A DNA stretch of 64,000 nt from Nectonema munidae (lineage: Eukaryota > Nematomorpha > Nectonematoida > Nectonematidae), in the NCBI GenBank assembly GCA_030549495.1, contig JAUIRK010001046.1, positions 644,501 to 708,500 of the forward strand, written 5' to 3'. The translations under genes and the position numbers were made by a program. Positions within the stretch are counted from its first letter, which is position 1. Each line of letters starts with the position of its first letter. Shown piece by piece: positions 1 to 14,900 of the stretch. The notes beneath the pieces are model-generated. The model did not search any database. It saw only the letters and a list, made by a program, of their open reading frames with translations, and was not told where the DNA came from.

Positions 1-941
1 TATAAGTGAAAATGCAAGAAGACCAACGTAAAATTTTTGGGCACAAATTTCTTAGAAAATAAATTTTCACCAACACTCGATTTATCAAAAAACACTTTCA
101 AAAGTATTCATAATTAGATTCAGAAATAAAAATTATATAGGATTGTACTGTACATTATTAAACTTAATGCACATTAAAAATAGGAATCATTTAACGCGGT
201 TTGAATAGCCAAAATAAAAAAACAAAAAGAAATACCCGTAAGTTAGGAAAGGAAGTAGGAATTACAGCCATTTTTTGCGTACTGTTTTCAGATCTAATTA
301 AAAAAAACGAGACGTCATATAACAATAATATTATTTATTTGATTCCATCTCTAATCCAAAAATAAACATGGAGAATGAAAAAGAAGAAAGGAGCGCCAAA
401 ATTACCTAAGTAGTATGAGTTTGACATGACAGCTTTGAATACTTTTGATGATATACGAGGCGTTTAGATGACTGCGTCCATATAACACAATGCCATTAAC
501 CTTGGAAGTATCAAATGTAAGATGATAAAAAAGTGTATTTATGATAAAATACAGATTTGTTAAAATTCATACAGATTCAGTCAATGTGCGTAGTTAGTGA
601 TTGCATGAAATGCCTAGTGAAAACCTGAATTCACACAAATTAGACAGATTGACGGACTCGTATAAACATAAAACATATTTCTAGTCTTCATAATCACTCT
701 TCACATTTATCACATCATTTATATTTATGAAAAACTTCAAAATATCAAAATTTGTAATCTTTAAGATATTATTATGGAGAATATTTCTATGGACAGTTAG
801 CATGTTGGATCAATTTTCTTTATTAGATTCAACACCAGAATTTAATTTAGCTCAAAATTAGCACTTTAATACAAATTAGAATTGAAAAAAGACAATTTCG
901 AACTAAATAAAGATAATTTAGAAGTAAAAATGGTATATGTA
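1..941. other. Intronic or flanking AT-rich DNA, no gene seen
   Basis: Very AT-rich. I see no PDZ exon. The last 80 bases (about 862-941) carry short A-rich units with AAAAAGACAATTT and the end motif GTAAAAATGGTATAT, shared with 1741-1890 and 13640-13885. Confidence 0.5.
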
Positions 942-1635
942 TTTCTAATTCTCCGCCTCTATTTTAATTCTCTTTTTTAATTAGATGCAACTAGCAGTTC
1001 ATTTATAGACAAGTTTTTAACTCTTCAATTTTTGCCCTCTGCATAGATTTTTTTATATTATAGTAACATAGAACTAATTTTTTTTTAGTTTGTATCGAAA
1101 GTTTCAACTAAGCAAAAAAGTGAATTTTAAAACTTAGTTTCAAAAAACGTTTTACATCCATTTTAATATCCATTATATAATGAAAAAAAGTGTTCACACA
1201 AATTTCTTTATTATCATTCAAGTAATTTAAAGCAAAAATAATATATCACATTTTATGAAGAAATAGAAACTCCCATTTGCCATTTTTGTATGTTATGTAG
1301 TGCATGTGCAATGTAGCTTTTGAATTCCTCGCTGTTTTTTTGCTTTAAATTACTTGAATGATAATAAAGAAGTTTGTGCGAACACTTTTTTTCATTATAT
1401 AATGGATATTAAAATAGATGTAAAACGTTTTTCGAAACTAAGTTTTAAAATTCACTTTTTTGTTTAGTTGAAACTTTCGATACAAACTAAAAAAAATTTT
1501 AATTCTATGTTACCATAATATAAAAACAATCTATGCAGAAGGCAAAAATTGAAGAGTTAAAAACTTGTCTATAAATGAACTGCTAGTTGCATCTAATTAA
1601 AAAAGAGAATTAAAATAGAGGCGGAGAATTAGAAA
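942..1635. repeat. Foldback element with ~295-bp inverted arms
   Basis: The left arm (about 942-1239) and right arm (about 1337-1635) are near-perfect reverse complements. They begin TTTCTAATTCTCCGCC and end inward with ATCATTCAAGTAATTTAAAG. The loop is about 100 bp and not repeated. The arms differ by a few substitutions and short A/T indels. No open frame of note is present. This is the layout of a foldback or long-TIR miniature DNA transposon. No clear target duplication was found, so the family is unassigned. Confidence 0.85.
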
Positions 1636-1740
1636 ATTATGAGAGTATCTTTCAACACGTCTACAGAACTTGACAATCGTACATAATATTACGCGCATTT
1701 AATAAGAAACAAGACTTCAAAGCTTATTCACAAAAGTAAA

Positions 1741-1868
1741 ATCAAAAAAGACACTTTAGAATTTAAAAAAGACACTTTAGAATTTAAAAAAGACACTTTA
1801 GAATTTAAAAAAGACACTTTAGAATTTGAAAAAGACACTTTCGAATTTAAAAAAGACACTTTAGAACT
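1741..1868. repeat. Tandem array of ~20-21-bp units
   Basis: Six near-identical units built on AAAAAAGACACTTTAGAATT, then CTAAAAATGGTATATATATT. Related degenerate units lie at 862-930 and, in both orientations, at 13640-13862. Confidence 0.85.
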
Positions 1869-2743
1869 AAAAATGGTATATATATTTCTGGACTCTCATC
1901 TAATTAAAATGCGCAATTTTTGAAATGTCAGAAGCCTCATGGCGGAAGACTTACGCGAAAGAGGTGGGAATTTTTGGGGCGACAGATCTACAGGTTATAC
2001 ACAAGGAGTAATGTTCTTTTTTGAAATCGAATCAAGAATAGGAAGCCACTTTTTGACCAGTAGGCCACGTGGTGTCACCATTCTTGAATTGATCAAAATA
2101 AAAGCGCTTATAGGAATTTCTAGGTATACATTTGGTATCATGAATAAAATGATCTGATGAGTAAATAGTAATATATTGTATGGTGATTGATGATAACTCC
2201 ATCGGGCATGATGAGTTTATTTAAAAGTAATATAATTTTTTAATCCAATAAATGTTTTGTCTCAATTAAAAAGATTTAGTCCTAAGATAATTATTAGATA
2301 GCTTTGAAATATTTTTCCACAACATCAATGTCGAATAAAAAATCAAAATGACATTTTTTCCCTTTTTGTAATAAAATACTTATTGTTCTCTTCATGCAAG
2401 TTATCATATTTATAGTTTACGTCCTGTCAACATCAGTAGTTTTATTCATGAGTTATTATTCATCTCACATTTAATTCATTTTCTATCAAAAGTTTATGAT
2501 TTTTAAAACTTGGATCATTAGAAATAAATATATCTAAGTATAGAAGAAAAAATATCAATATATAAACTTCTTCGAGGTAGAAAACGACTAAATAATAAAC
2601 AGAAGGATGTTATGATAAAAAATTGCAATTTATGAGTAAAAAACATACTTTTATAGGATTTTAAATAAGTAAATTTGCACACAGCAAATGTCTTCTTTCC
2701 AAGTCACGTAAAACGTAAGAAAGTGCGAAAAAAAGACAAATAC
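1869..2743. other. Intronic or flanking DNA, no gene seen
   Basis: AT-rich. A 72-codon plus-strand open frame at 1939-2157 has no recognisable domain. No completing PDZ8 exon was found on the minus strand. Confidence 0.4.
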
Positions 2744-2946
2744 CTCCAAAATTTCATCTCCCACTTGAATGTCACAGTCGCTAACCAAGTCATTTGTTGG
2801 ATCGATGCTTCCAATGAAAACAGAAACCACGTTCCTGTCTTTGTTTCCAACGAGAGAGAGACCTAGAACGTCCTTCGCCGCGTTTTTGTAGATGTCAACT
2901 ATGTGCAGTTTACCACTCAGTTCTCCGTATTTGAATTGAATCTTCT
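2744..2946 (-). CDS. Mpdz: Exon: first two thirds of PDZ8-like domain
   Basis: 203 bp, acceptor TTAATTTTTAG, donor GAG|GTATTT in phase 0. KYGELSGKLHIVDI, then LGLSLVGNKDRN, VFIGSIDPTND and VGDEILE match MPDZ PDZ8 (YGTLTGELHMIEL...LGLSLAGNKDR...VFIVGIDP...DELLE). The remainder of the domain must lie downstream of window position 1; I find no completing exon in 1-2743. Confidence 0.92.
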
Positions 2947-5900
2947 CTAAAAATTAAGCAAGATTGAGATAATTTTGCAAGATCGAATACCCCAAAAATT
3001 ATAGCAAACCACTTTTTTTAGTTTTTCAAAGATTTAATGTTCTTTTTGACTTTATAGCATTTAAGATGAATTGAAAAAAAAATTGAAACGATAGAAAAAG
3101 CTTGCTGACACTTTAAATAAATTTTGGGGGAAAAGTAAAAAAACATGATATTTCTATACAATTTGATATCCTGAATTCAGAATTGAAAACCGTTTTTTCC
3201 ATCGCGTATAGATTTTCTTGCTGTTAGTATTATTTGTTTACAATTTTGTTCATTTTAATATTTACTTGAGTAATTGCGTCTGAATATTTCTTTTCCATAA
3301 AAATATACTATTTTTTATTAAAAAACTATTAATTACATACTAAATTATTTTGATTCTTTTTGATTTTTCTTAGGTATTTTACTTGATGAATATCGATGAC
3401 GTTAAGCATTAAACAAAAATCGCTTTTCACGTTTGGATCTCATTTACCTTGATCATGTCTTTCCATTTTTAAATATCTTCATGAAATCTCTCATTATGTT
3501 CATCACTGACTGCTTTAAAATTAGAAGGAAAAATCAAGATGAGAGTAAAGAAAGCAAATTTGTAAACACATCTTCTAACTCCTAATTTTTCAAAATCTTA
3601 AATGATATTGCATACCATATATTTTATAGTCAATTCTTTTCTGGTTATCAAGAAAGTTTTCAAATGCAAGTTTAAATGCTTTCCATGCATTTAAATTATT
3701 TGTCTTCCATAACTTGTTCAAGCAGAATTTATTTTATTTGAGGTCCAATAAAAATTCCTTCCTGAAGTTTGACAGAACTTGATTTTAGAAAAATTTGAGA
3801 ATTTATGAAAAGTATCTTCATTATTATTTAAAGCTTTGACAAAAAAATTCATTAATCTAATTTTAATGTGAAGAAAAGAAAGGAAAACTATATTTTGGTC
3901 TACTAAAGGATTTTTCAAGTTATATTTTCCTGGTTCAAAATACATTCTTTTTTTTCCAGCGATTTTGTTTGTAATGTTGTATTACAGCTTGGATATCCCA
4001 ATACCAAAGAAAATAACAAATTTAGTAAAACCAACTTGCAAGGCGAATTATTTCTAAGTTGCCACAAAATATTTCATTTGTACACTTCATAGTTGATAAA
4101 AGTTAAAATAAAATTTACACTATCATAACTTTCTTTTAAGTGCAATAAGCTATATTTGAATGCTTAGATAAACATTACCATTGCGAAGAAAAAGAGTGTT
4201 TAAACTTCGTTTAGAAAAAGCTATAAAAGTCTTCATTCATAAGAAATATGAGTTGATCCAGGGAAACCCTCGCAAGACGTAACGGGAGTTTTACGTCAAC
4301 TCAAATTTTCAAAGCTTGATTTCATCGATTATTAAATATATAACCTAATATAAAATTAACATGTAAATTATTAAAATAATGTGAAATAACAAATTTTGCT
4401 GTTTTTTATTTACTGAAAAAAACAAATTAGTCCATACATGGAAAAAACAAAAAAATTAACGCCACCAGAAAATCTTTAAAAAATTGAAAAAACTATGATT
4501 CTCATATTTTTTCAAATATTCTTTTTTGAAGTAGTTAAAACATTATAAATTATGATCTAGTTGTTAACATTTAGAATAACAAAGATTTTATACAGGGAAA
4601 AATGGTAAATATCTTGATATGACAATATTCGATTTTTGGATAAAGACAATTTTATTTGAATTTTATCTTTCCTTATTTTAGATTGATTTTTTCATAGTTT
4701 TCATGTATTCTTGTTTATTTTTTCACTAAATAAAAAAGCCCAATTAAAAAAAAACTTTTGAAAAAATGATTATTTAAAAAAAAAATTATAAAGCAATTCT
4801 TTATTTTCTAAAGTAAGAATAAAAATTAAGAGCAATTATGACAGAAAAAATTTGTATGAATTTTACATATGGGCTTTTTACATCTATAACATTTTCTAGT
4901 TCCTCTTTTTTTCGGCTTGCATGAGGAAACATAACAATAACCGCGAGTGGATGTTGTGGGGACAACAAAATCTTCTTCAATGCCGAAAAATCTAATCAAA
5001 TCTCTTGTCACGCTATGCGTAAAAGAGACTTTCATGGAAAGTTCGCTAAGCTTCAAAGATAGATCTCGCAAAAAATACTTTCTCCCACTTTTACGAGTTG
5101 ATGGAAATTGTTGAGGTGAATTATGCCGTAAAATTATCCAACTATTGTGAGCTAAAATGTCTAGATATTTGCAAAAAAGTAAAAACGGCCATTTTCATGA
5201 AGACTTGTAACATGTAAACTCTCTAAGCATCTTGTTTACAATGTCAACTCCAGATTTAAACTTATTGTATTCTAAAATAGTTTTTGGCTTACTTCGTTCT
5301 CCTACCACCTCTATTTTACCAAGGTGCTGTGATGAAAGGATACACACTACTTTGAAGTTTTTTCTTGCGTGTTTGTGAGGTATATATGCAGTAAGCGATG
5401 CATGTTCGCTGTATAAAAATTTACTTTCATACTCAGCAAGTTTCAAGTCTTTCAAATAACTATGTCTGATTATGTGGGGCATAAATCTTCGTGTAGCTCT
5501 GACAGTTCCACAAAGAGTATAACCATTATTATTTGCCCATTTACATAAATTATGGGATGTAAAAAAAACGATCCATGTAAATACCACATCCTTTTGGTAT
5601 ATTAGATCCCAAAACTAGTCGTTTAACTATTTCTTCAGAAGAAAAGTAGTTTTTGTCAGGTAAACTAGGTATATAGATTTCAGGTTTAAAAACATAATAG
5701 CTTCGAGCATCGTTACAGTGGTAACATTTTATACCATAGCGGCCAGGCTTAGATTGATCATATATTTTCAAAGAAGTTCTTCCTCTGAACTTTACAAGTT
5801 GCTCGTCAATGGTTACGTAATCTTGAGGAGTATAATACTTACCATAAATGTGAGAAAAGTGATCATGTAAACATCGAATTGCAGAAAGTTTATCTGATGA

Positions 5901-8900
5901 ATTTCTTTGGGTTTTGTCGTCAAAGCAAATGAATTTATGAATTAATAAAAACATATCTCTATTCAAAGCTGCTTTGAGAAAAGGCTCTCCATTCTTATGA
6001 GAGAATAGGTATTTTATATCTAAATGTTGATTTCTAGCCTGACCAATATGAAACAAACATGCGATGTATGCGAGAAAGTCACTAATTGAAAATTTTTGAT
6101 AGCAGTAGTACAAGGTTTCTGACGAACTACTTTTATTTCTAAAAATATTTGTTGTTAAAAATATTTAATCAAAAACTTCAACAAATTTATACTTATTTCT
6201 AACTTATGTTTGCGGATATTGAAGGAAACCAAAATTAAAAAATAGTTATTTTTTAATTTGAGAGTATTTGTTCAAAATAATACAAATTTTTAAGGGGAAT
6301 TTTTACTACTATAAAGGACAAAATGTAGTAAAAAATTTGCAATTAGACATTCAATTTTTTTGACTTTTATATAAAATACAAAAACTACTAAACTATAATG
6401 TTTGTCAAATAAGTATAAATCTGTTGAAAATAATAAAAAACTTACCGATAAAAGTGATCCATTTTTAGTTTTGTGCAGGAAAAAATATGCAGTAATAACT
6501 CTTGAGTGAAAAATAGATTAAATATTTTGAGAGAGTCAGTTAGATTTTTGGCCTCTCCTTTTGGACCAGCAGGATCAGAATATACATTTCTTATTTTGCG
6601 AAATAGGTCTTCCAACGCTAGAAAAAGGATTCCATCGGTAAATAGTACCATCTGGAGCAGAAAGACTATCATAAGACGAAAGATCAATGTCTTCGAAAGA
6701 ACTTGAACTGCTATTTGAGTAGTCTTCCGTGTTACAGTAATCAGAAAAATCACTACTGGATACCGTGTTCGAAGAGGAGCTATTTGAAGACATATGATTG
6801 GAAAATACGTCGCGAGATTAGCAAAAACGCAATGAAATTTATTCAATATCAAAATAACGTATTAGAAACCAATTTTCAATCAAGGATTTTCAAGATTATA
6901 CAGATAACAATTTCACTCACTTCAACGCAACGATGATATTCTGCTATCATCAATACAAATTCTTTAGTTAGCACATGTACCAATATACATAGATAAAACA
7001 GTCAGCATGAAACTGCGGCGCATATATAAACATGTGGCTTTATTGATAAAATGTTTACATTTCAACATATTGGATATGGTAAAGTATAGATATAAATATT
7101 GCACATACATAAACAAACTTCAATTTTATATGATTCCTAATGTATGCAAGTTATATATGTAATGTTGTTTAATAAATCAACAGCTTGTATGTTTTATTAC
7201 GAATCTTTTCTCTGCTAGTTTAGCTTCATGCGTTTTCTCATCAACAAAAAATGTGTTTACAAATAGATTTCACTAAAAGATTTATGTGAATTATTGGATT
7301 TTACTTATCAAAAGTGTTAAACTTCCAGTAAATTCCAGACGTTCAAATGATACTTCTTCTTTTTGAATAGATAGCGTTAATTTTTTTTACAAAAAATACA
7401 TGAACTAAGTGTAATGAGAAAAATATGCACAAAAAATTAATTTTTTTTGCTAATAATTAATTGAACATAATGAAAAACAGATTAAAAAAGTCTAGTGACA
7501 TTTTTCAGAAAAAAAAATATAGATGGCGTTAACTATTTTGGTGAAAATTTCTATAACAAACATAATAAAAGAAATAAGACGGTAAAAATTATATCTTTGA
7601 AAATATCAAAAAAAGTTATTGACAATAAAGTCAAAATTTGAAGCTTTTACTTAAAATTTTTTTTGGGAGTTTTACGGCATAGATCCGTCTTCCGAGGTGG
7701 TCTAAAATGATCCGTCTTGCGAGGGTTAAATGAGTGAAGAATTTTGCAACAGACAAGTTATCTTCCATTATAAATAACAAAACCAGCCATTGTTTCGTTT
7801 CTTAAAACTTCTTATAGCAATTTCGTTTTTTAAAAGATTCTAATCTTTTAAACGTCAAACTAAATGTTCTTTCTGAATGTTGCTTTGTTAAATATAAATC
7901 TCGTGAAAGATAATTTAATTCTTTGTGAGTGAGCAAATGAGTAATTATCTGAACAAGAAAAAGAAAGACTTGGGCTAGTTGAATCAGAATTATTTATACT
8001 GTTTTCAGACTCAACAAGTTTTTTTCATTTTTTGAAGGTAAAAGTATTGGGAAAACATTTGAGTGAAAACGGGTCTTAGCTGAAGAGTGATTAGGATAAA
8101 AAATGATTTCTTTTAGATTTTTTATTATATCCAAAAATATTTGTAGAACAAAAAGAGCAATTGTCTCAATGAATTAATGATTCTCTCGAAATAGTGGGGA
8201 TAGCAAACTGAAAGATTTTTTTTCAGCAAACCATAATGTTAAGCCATTATAACAAGAGTGAAATAAATCGAAAAAACTGGTCATAAAAATTATTAATAAA
8301 TTTGCAATAGGCATAGTTTATTTGCTATAATGAACATAAAATTAATTTTACCGATTTTTATCAGTGTTATTTGCCACTCATGAACAGGGGGTGAATACAA
8401 GTCAATAAAGTGAATTTTTCAAAACTCAACAATGCGAATAAATTTAGTCAATGAAAATCTTTATTGAAGAAGTGAAGTAAATTCCTCTAATCAAATGTTA
8501 GAATCAATTCTGACCTTTTTTTCATTTTTAAGTCAATAAGGTCATAAAATTTTTTTAGAGAATAGTAAAAAATGATTTCATACAAAAAGTTTAATTTAAC
8601 AAATCAAAATTCTTTTCAGACAACTTATTTTATTCCAAAATTTAAAAAATATTGCCAAATGTTAATATTTACAATTAAAATATTTTTTTTCAAATATCAT
8701 CCTCAGATTTGTTTCCGTTACAGAACTGTAAGGAACTTCAAAGTAAGATAATTTTCAATGTTCAATAAAGTTCTATAAAAAGGGAAAAAAATTCGCCTTT
8801 CAAATATTAATAAACTATTATAGCGCTACTATTTGATATTTTCTCAATAAATTCATTTTCTTTTTAAAACTAAAGAATTGGAATAAATACAAAAATGAGC

Positions 8901-11900
8901 TTTAGAACAAATTCAGAATTCTTAGTGTCCGCTATTATCGTTAACTCATCTATTTCGAATGAGTACATTCCCACTTCTTTTATGTCACTTCTAATCACCC
9001 TAAATACGCTTTGGGGTAAGTAAAACCCCTATTAATTCTTCGCAGGATTGGAGAAGGCTAATGATTTGACGGTATATATTAATTCCGAGGGCTCAGCTAC
9101 AGTGGCTTCTTTCAGAGAGGATGTTAATTTAGTCAACCTCATTTAAAATAACACTTCAAAACGCCAAAAACTGAAAATATAGCAGTATAGATATGCAAAA
9201 TGAGAAGACAAATTGTAGCAAACTATTATTTCATGACTATTTAACTCCCTAAGATTTCTGTTGAAGTGTTATTAATGATAATAATCAATTGAAATAAATT
9301 TGACAGCCTGGGACGGACTGTGCCTTCCGTACCCCTCATGGTATACCACTGGTCTGCCGGGCCCCCCCCCCCCCCCCCCGATCGAAGGGTATTTCTACTC
9401 TTTACTCAATATACTTTTTAATTATCAAGTAAAAGATAGATATAAAGTCAAATAAAAGAAAATAATTATTTTGTATCAAACAGTTTCTTTGAGTGATCAA
9501 TGGGGATTAAGAGAGTGATAAAAAAGAGTCTGCTACTGAAAGGAGGGAAAGTAGGCAAAAACTTACTAGCCTCTGGTTTAGCCAATGGAATTGAACATTC
9601 CTTCATTAGCCTCGGATACGATAAAAAGTAACCGATAAAGTAAAAAAAGTGTGATGGAAGCATCTCGAATATTGCACTCTTTATCATTTACGAGAAACTG
9701 GAGAAATTGAGTATCAAAAGTCACTTATAAAAATCCGATTTTGAGTACTGAAAGTTTTTTTTATAAGTATCTTAATCTTTCAATGACTTCTTTTAGATTT
9801 TTCCGATCTCATTATTGAGCGCCTAAAACATTATGCATGGAAAGGCCTTTCTTATTTTTGAACACATTTGATAACATAATTGAAATTTCGCACTATTTAC
9901 CTCGAAATAATTAAAATGAAGGAGCTATCAAATGATTGCTAAAGTTATGGCCTCTAAATCATGTTATGGACTGACTGACTATCTTAAGAAAGTAGATGAT
10001 GATAACCTTTTTCGATTAAGGTCAAAACAATAAGAGCAAAGTTCGATGAAACACTTTCATGATCGTCCCCATTTTTATAGCTTGCCCTACTATTATTATT
10101 CACATGAATAATGAAGAGGCGGAAAAATTGTTGCAAAATGTTTCTTAATGATTAGAAAAACTGTGTCTTAAAGGGTTAAGTTGTTGTAAGCAAAATATAA
10201 TAATAAATACCCATAAAAACTTGGTCGGTATCATAGGCATAACTACTTTCGTCATGGTGAAGAGATGATCGAATCAAAGTGCTCATGAACAGAAAAAGAT
10301 TAAAGGAGTGGAAGTGGGAAACGCGCGCAAGCAAGCAAAGACATTGAAACAGGGAAACTGTGGGTTAGATGCAATTGATACGCTTTGAAAGGCTTAGTTA
10401 AAGTTTGGACAAGAAAGTAAGAATAAATTCTTTTGGATTGAGTAGGGGAAGGAAGAAGAAGAAGTACATAACACAGATAATGTAATAATAATGTGTATGA
10501 CTGTTGCATCTTTGCTATGGAATGGAAAATGAGCTAAATGGAGTGTTCGGAGAAGCTTTGCAGCCTACTACTACTGTAGCTACAAAGCAAAATTTGTAAC
10601 ATCATTTCTCAGAGTCAATACACAAACGACATTAGCACAGTCAGCATTGTTGGAAGGAAAGCACCGAAAGTTGTTGAAAATCTCTTCCAATCTACGCGTA
10701 TATTGACTTACTCATCGTCTCGTGATCATCATTTCCAAATAACAGCAACAAGGATGATGATGGGAGCGTGCAGAATGCGCATTTTATATAAATACATCAA
10801 CCATGTAACACTCATTTACGCGATGATGAATTCAACTGAATTTTGAAATCAATAATTAAAAACATGGATACTAACTACACTACTATGGCGTACACAGGCA
10901 AGGAATGCAATTCATGTATCGAGATTCTACATACACGGAATGTGTATCTATTATATAATTGTTCCTGCTTATACATAACAATAATAAAATATTGATAGAT
11001 ATGTAATACATATTGTAATGAACGTGTACTACTTTTACAAGAAAAATAGATCAACCATACAAGTAGTTTGCAAGCAAGATCTAATGTGATTTTTAGAAAA
11101 ATTTGCTACTTTTTGCAACTCTGTGGTGCTACAAAATTTTTAATTTTGAGATCTTTATTTAGTTTTCTCCAGCTGTACAACTTTTCTTAATTGCCACTGT
11201 TTCTGTTTGCAATGTTTTTAATTGATCGGTCGAATGAGAACAAAAAACATGGATATTTTGCAGTCGCATCGTTGAGGAAGGAAATAGTGGACAATTTAAA
11301 AATCAGCGCATATGCATTAATTTTATGTGCTCGTGTTTTTATTTGTGCACGAAGTGGCCGATATGAATCGCACCAAACACTTTTCCATTATGTATTTGTA
11401 CAAATTTTACGCTCTTTCTTGAACTACCTATAACTTTTTTGAGCAATAAAATTTTTTGGATCTATTTCAATTACGTTAGAAAGTACATCTGTTTCTCTCA
11501 GTAGAATATTTTTTATTTGAGTCTACTAGAAGCTAACAGTTCAGGTAACTCTTTGGACAAGCCTAAGTCGATAAACTAGAGATGTATCGGAATTGAAATT
11601 TTTTGTATCCGCGAATGCAAATATTAAATTCGACATGCTAGCGGATGCAGATGCGGATGTCAGAATTTATTTTTAGCGAATGTTGATGCGGATTTCATAA
11701 TTGCCTATTTTAAACAAATGCAAGTTTTACACTTCTTAATCTTAACATTTTAAAGATATCAATGTATGTGTTATCATAAAGACGTACTTATAAAAATTTT
11801 AAATTGAAAAATTCCGAAAAAAAACTTTCCCGCATATAGAAAAAATAAAAATGTTTGAAAGTTGGAAAGCCGGTTGTTGAAACTTAAATGTTCCGCGGAG

Positions 11901-14900
11901 AAGGATGCTAAGAGGATGTAAAATCTTTGCGCCATAATCCGCTTTTGCCGATGAGGTTATCCGATACATCCCCATTATAGACATGTTGTTTAATTCTGCT
12001 GGATTAAGATTTTCACTTTCTTAGGTTGCTGTATTTGCAAAGTCCGTGTCACTCATATTCATTTTCACCTAACTCATATATATCATTGTTATCTTCAAGA
12101 ATATGTAGGCTTCTAAATATTGGCACTGGTATACTTCATTTGAATGGAGCATATGAAGAAATGCTGAACTTTGGGTAACTTACTTAGTGTCGACGTTTCT
12201 TGCTATAGCAAGATGCTTTGTAAGAGAAAACTAAGAATCATCTACATATTTTTTTGCTCTGCCCATATGATAGAAATTCTCAATGCCATCTCTTTTATTT
12301 TCCGTTTTGTCCTATTGACGCAAACGTATGGCGTACTTATATTATGAGGAAACCCTCAGATTATCTTTATCATAAAATTTCACTATTATAGAATATGCTT
12401 TTCTCACAAATCCACTTGTGTTCATTTTTGACTTCCATATATACAATCAAAAAATATTTCCCATTTATAACAAAAAAGTTTAGGTATTTTATTTGCAAAA
12501 ATTCAATGTTAATAAATTCGTGTATTATTTAAAAAATTTCATCCAAATAAATAAGCACAGGTTATATCTTCCATTATAAATAACAAAACCAGCTATTGTT
12601 TCGTTTCCTAAAACTTCTTATAGCAATTTCGTTTTTTTAAAAGATTCTATTCTTTTAAACGTCAAACTAAATGTTCTTTCTGACTGTTGCTTTGTTAAAT
12701 ATAAATCTCGTGAAAGATCATTTAATTCTTTGTGAGTGATCAAATGAGGTAAATCAATTATCTGAACAAGAAAAAGAAAGGCTTGGATTAGTGAATCAGA
12801 ATTATTTATACTGTTTTCAGACTCAACAAGTTTTTTTCATTTTTTGAAGGTAAAAGTATTGGGAAAACATTTCAGTGAAAACGGGTCTTAGCTGAAGAGG
12901 GATTAGGATAAAAATGATTACAGATCAAAAATCCTCATCTACATGAATAAATGATTTTTTTCAAAATCAAGCTTTTTTATTCTAATGCTTGGGTCGAGAC
13001 AATGTAAATTGAGATAAAGAAAAAAACATGAAGTGTTAGGAAAAAGGTAGTATTATTTTGAAATCCTGTGACATAAATACTATACTTAAAAACAAGCCTT
13101 AAATTTAGGCCAGCAATAAATAATTTTAATTTTTTGGCGTGTGTTTTCTTTCCTTCTCCAAAAATGCATGATGTAGAAATTTTTATTTTAAACGATTTGC
13201 ATCAGTGCATACATTATAAAATAAAATAAACTTATGGGTCAGCATTTATGAGTAAATTACTAATTATAAAGAAGTTGACAAGCGGTGGCATTTTGCGTTT
13301 CTATAAAATTTCTTTTGATATCTATATTTGACGTTATTTGGGATGTTTTTTGACCTTTTATGCCAGATTTTCTTGTATGGGGTCAATAGCCTTCATCAAC
13401 TTCTTAAAAGGGTCCATGACTCAATAAAGTTTAAGAACACCTGATTTCGGCATATTTAATGTATTTATGACCTTTGTAGGTTTTGGAATGGTTAGGAAGG
13501 ATAATTTAGAATACATCTATCGGTTTAATAATTTCGGAAAATTATAATTGAAAATGAGGTTTTCTATTTTGTTAAGAAGCTTAAAACAAGTGGGTCACGT
13601 ATGACCCGATATTATACAGTTATAAGTTTTCATCCCTAGTTTTTTCAATTCTAATTTGTCTTTTTAAAGTTCTAAATTGTCTTTTTTCAAATCTAAATAC
13701 TCTTTTTTCAATTCTAATGTGTTTTTAATTCTTAAATTGTCTTTTTTTTTCAATTTTATTTGGTATTTTTCAAATAGGGTTTAGAATTAAAAAAAAAGAC
13801 AATTTATAATTTAAAAAAGACTAATTAGAATTGAAAAAAGACTATTAAAAAGATAATTTAGAAGTAAAAATGGTATATATAAATATTTTCCTGTTCTTGA
13901 ATATACGATAAGGTGAAAATTTTACTTTACCTTGAAAAGGCTTAGACATAAATGGGTTCAGAGAGCATGTACTCTTCTAAAAGAAATACTTGCCGTAAAT
14001 CAAAACTTCTTTTTTTTCTGTATTTATTCTTTTTATTTTTTTTCACTATTTTATCATTTATATATTTGCTTTGAAAAAGGAGTTTATACTCCGAAATTAG
14101 TTAGCAAAATCAGCAATAAAGTGTCCAGTTTTTACAATTTTTTATATTTGTTATAATTATTTCATCTCAATGGGCATATCTGTCAAAGATTTTGTTTCTG
14201 AATTTGTTTATATATACTAATTTTTTCATTTTTTGAATAATTTTAAACATTATTCACGAAAATACACTATAAAGACGAATGATAAATGAAAGACAATAAA
14301 TAACCCTGTTTCCAAGAACAGTAGTTTAGTCAAGTTAAAAAGTACAATTTATACTTTATATGAATGTTAAGCATAAAAGAAAATATTTTATACCATGACC
14401 GCAAAAAATGTATCTGGCTACTCTCAATTTTAGTTTGGTAAAAAATAAAATATTCTTGCGAGTTTATTTACATTCAGTGTGCAAACATATAAGTATGAGA
14501 AAGAGAACTACAAAGTATGATTTTAAAAGGGAATGTATTTTTTGAGAATGATCATGCGGTTAAATAAATAAAGAATAAATGGCAGTGGACTTTTCGAGAG
14601 ATTTGAACATATTAATAAAATGCTTGTTCAATTATATGAGCTTTTAACTCAATTACTTTGTCGTTCTTATAACTACAAATGACTGCTTCCTGCAAAGGGG
14701 AAAAGCTAAGAATTTCTGTAATTTATGAAGATCTTTGAATTTTTATTGAAATTTACCCCCTCCCTCACCCCTCTGGAACTCGCTTGAAATATATAAATGC
14801 ATAACTTCCTTATAGTCCAGCCTCTTTTAGAATCAGTCCCCCTGGGGATTAGAGTCTCTGGAATGGACTCGGTATACATCCCTTTAAGATCACATATAAT

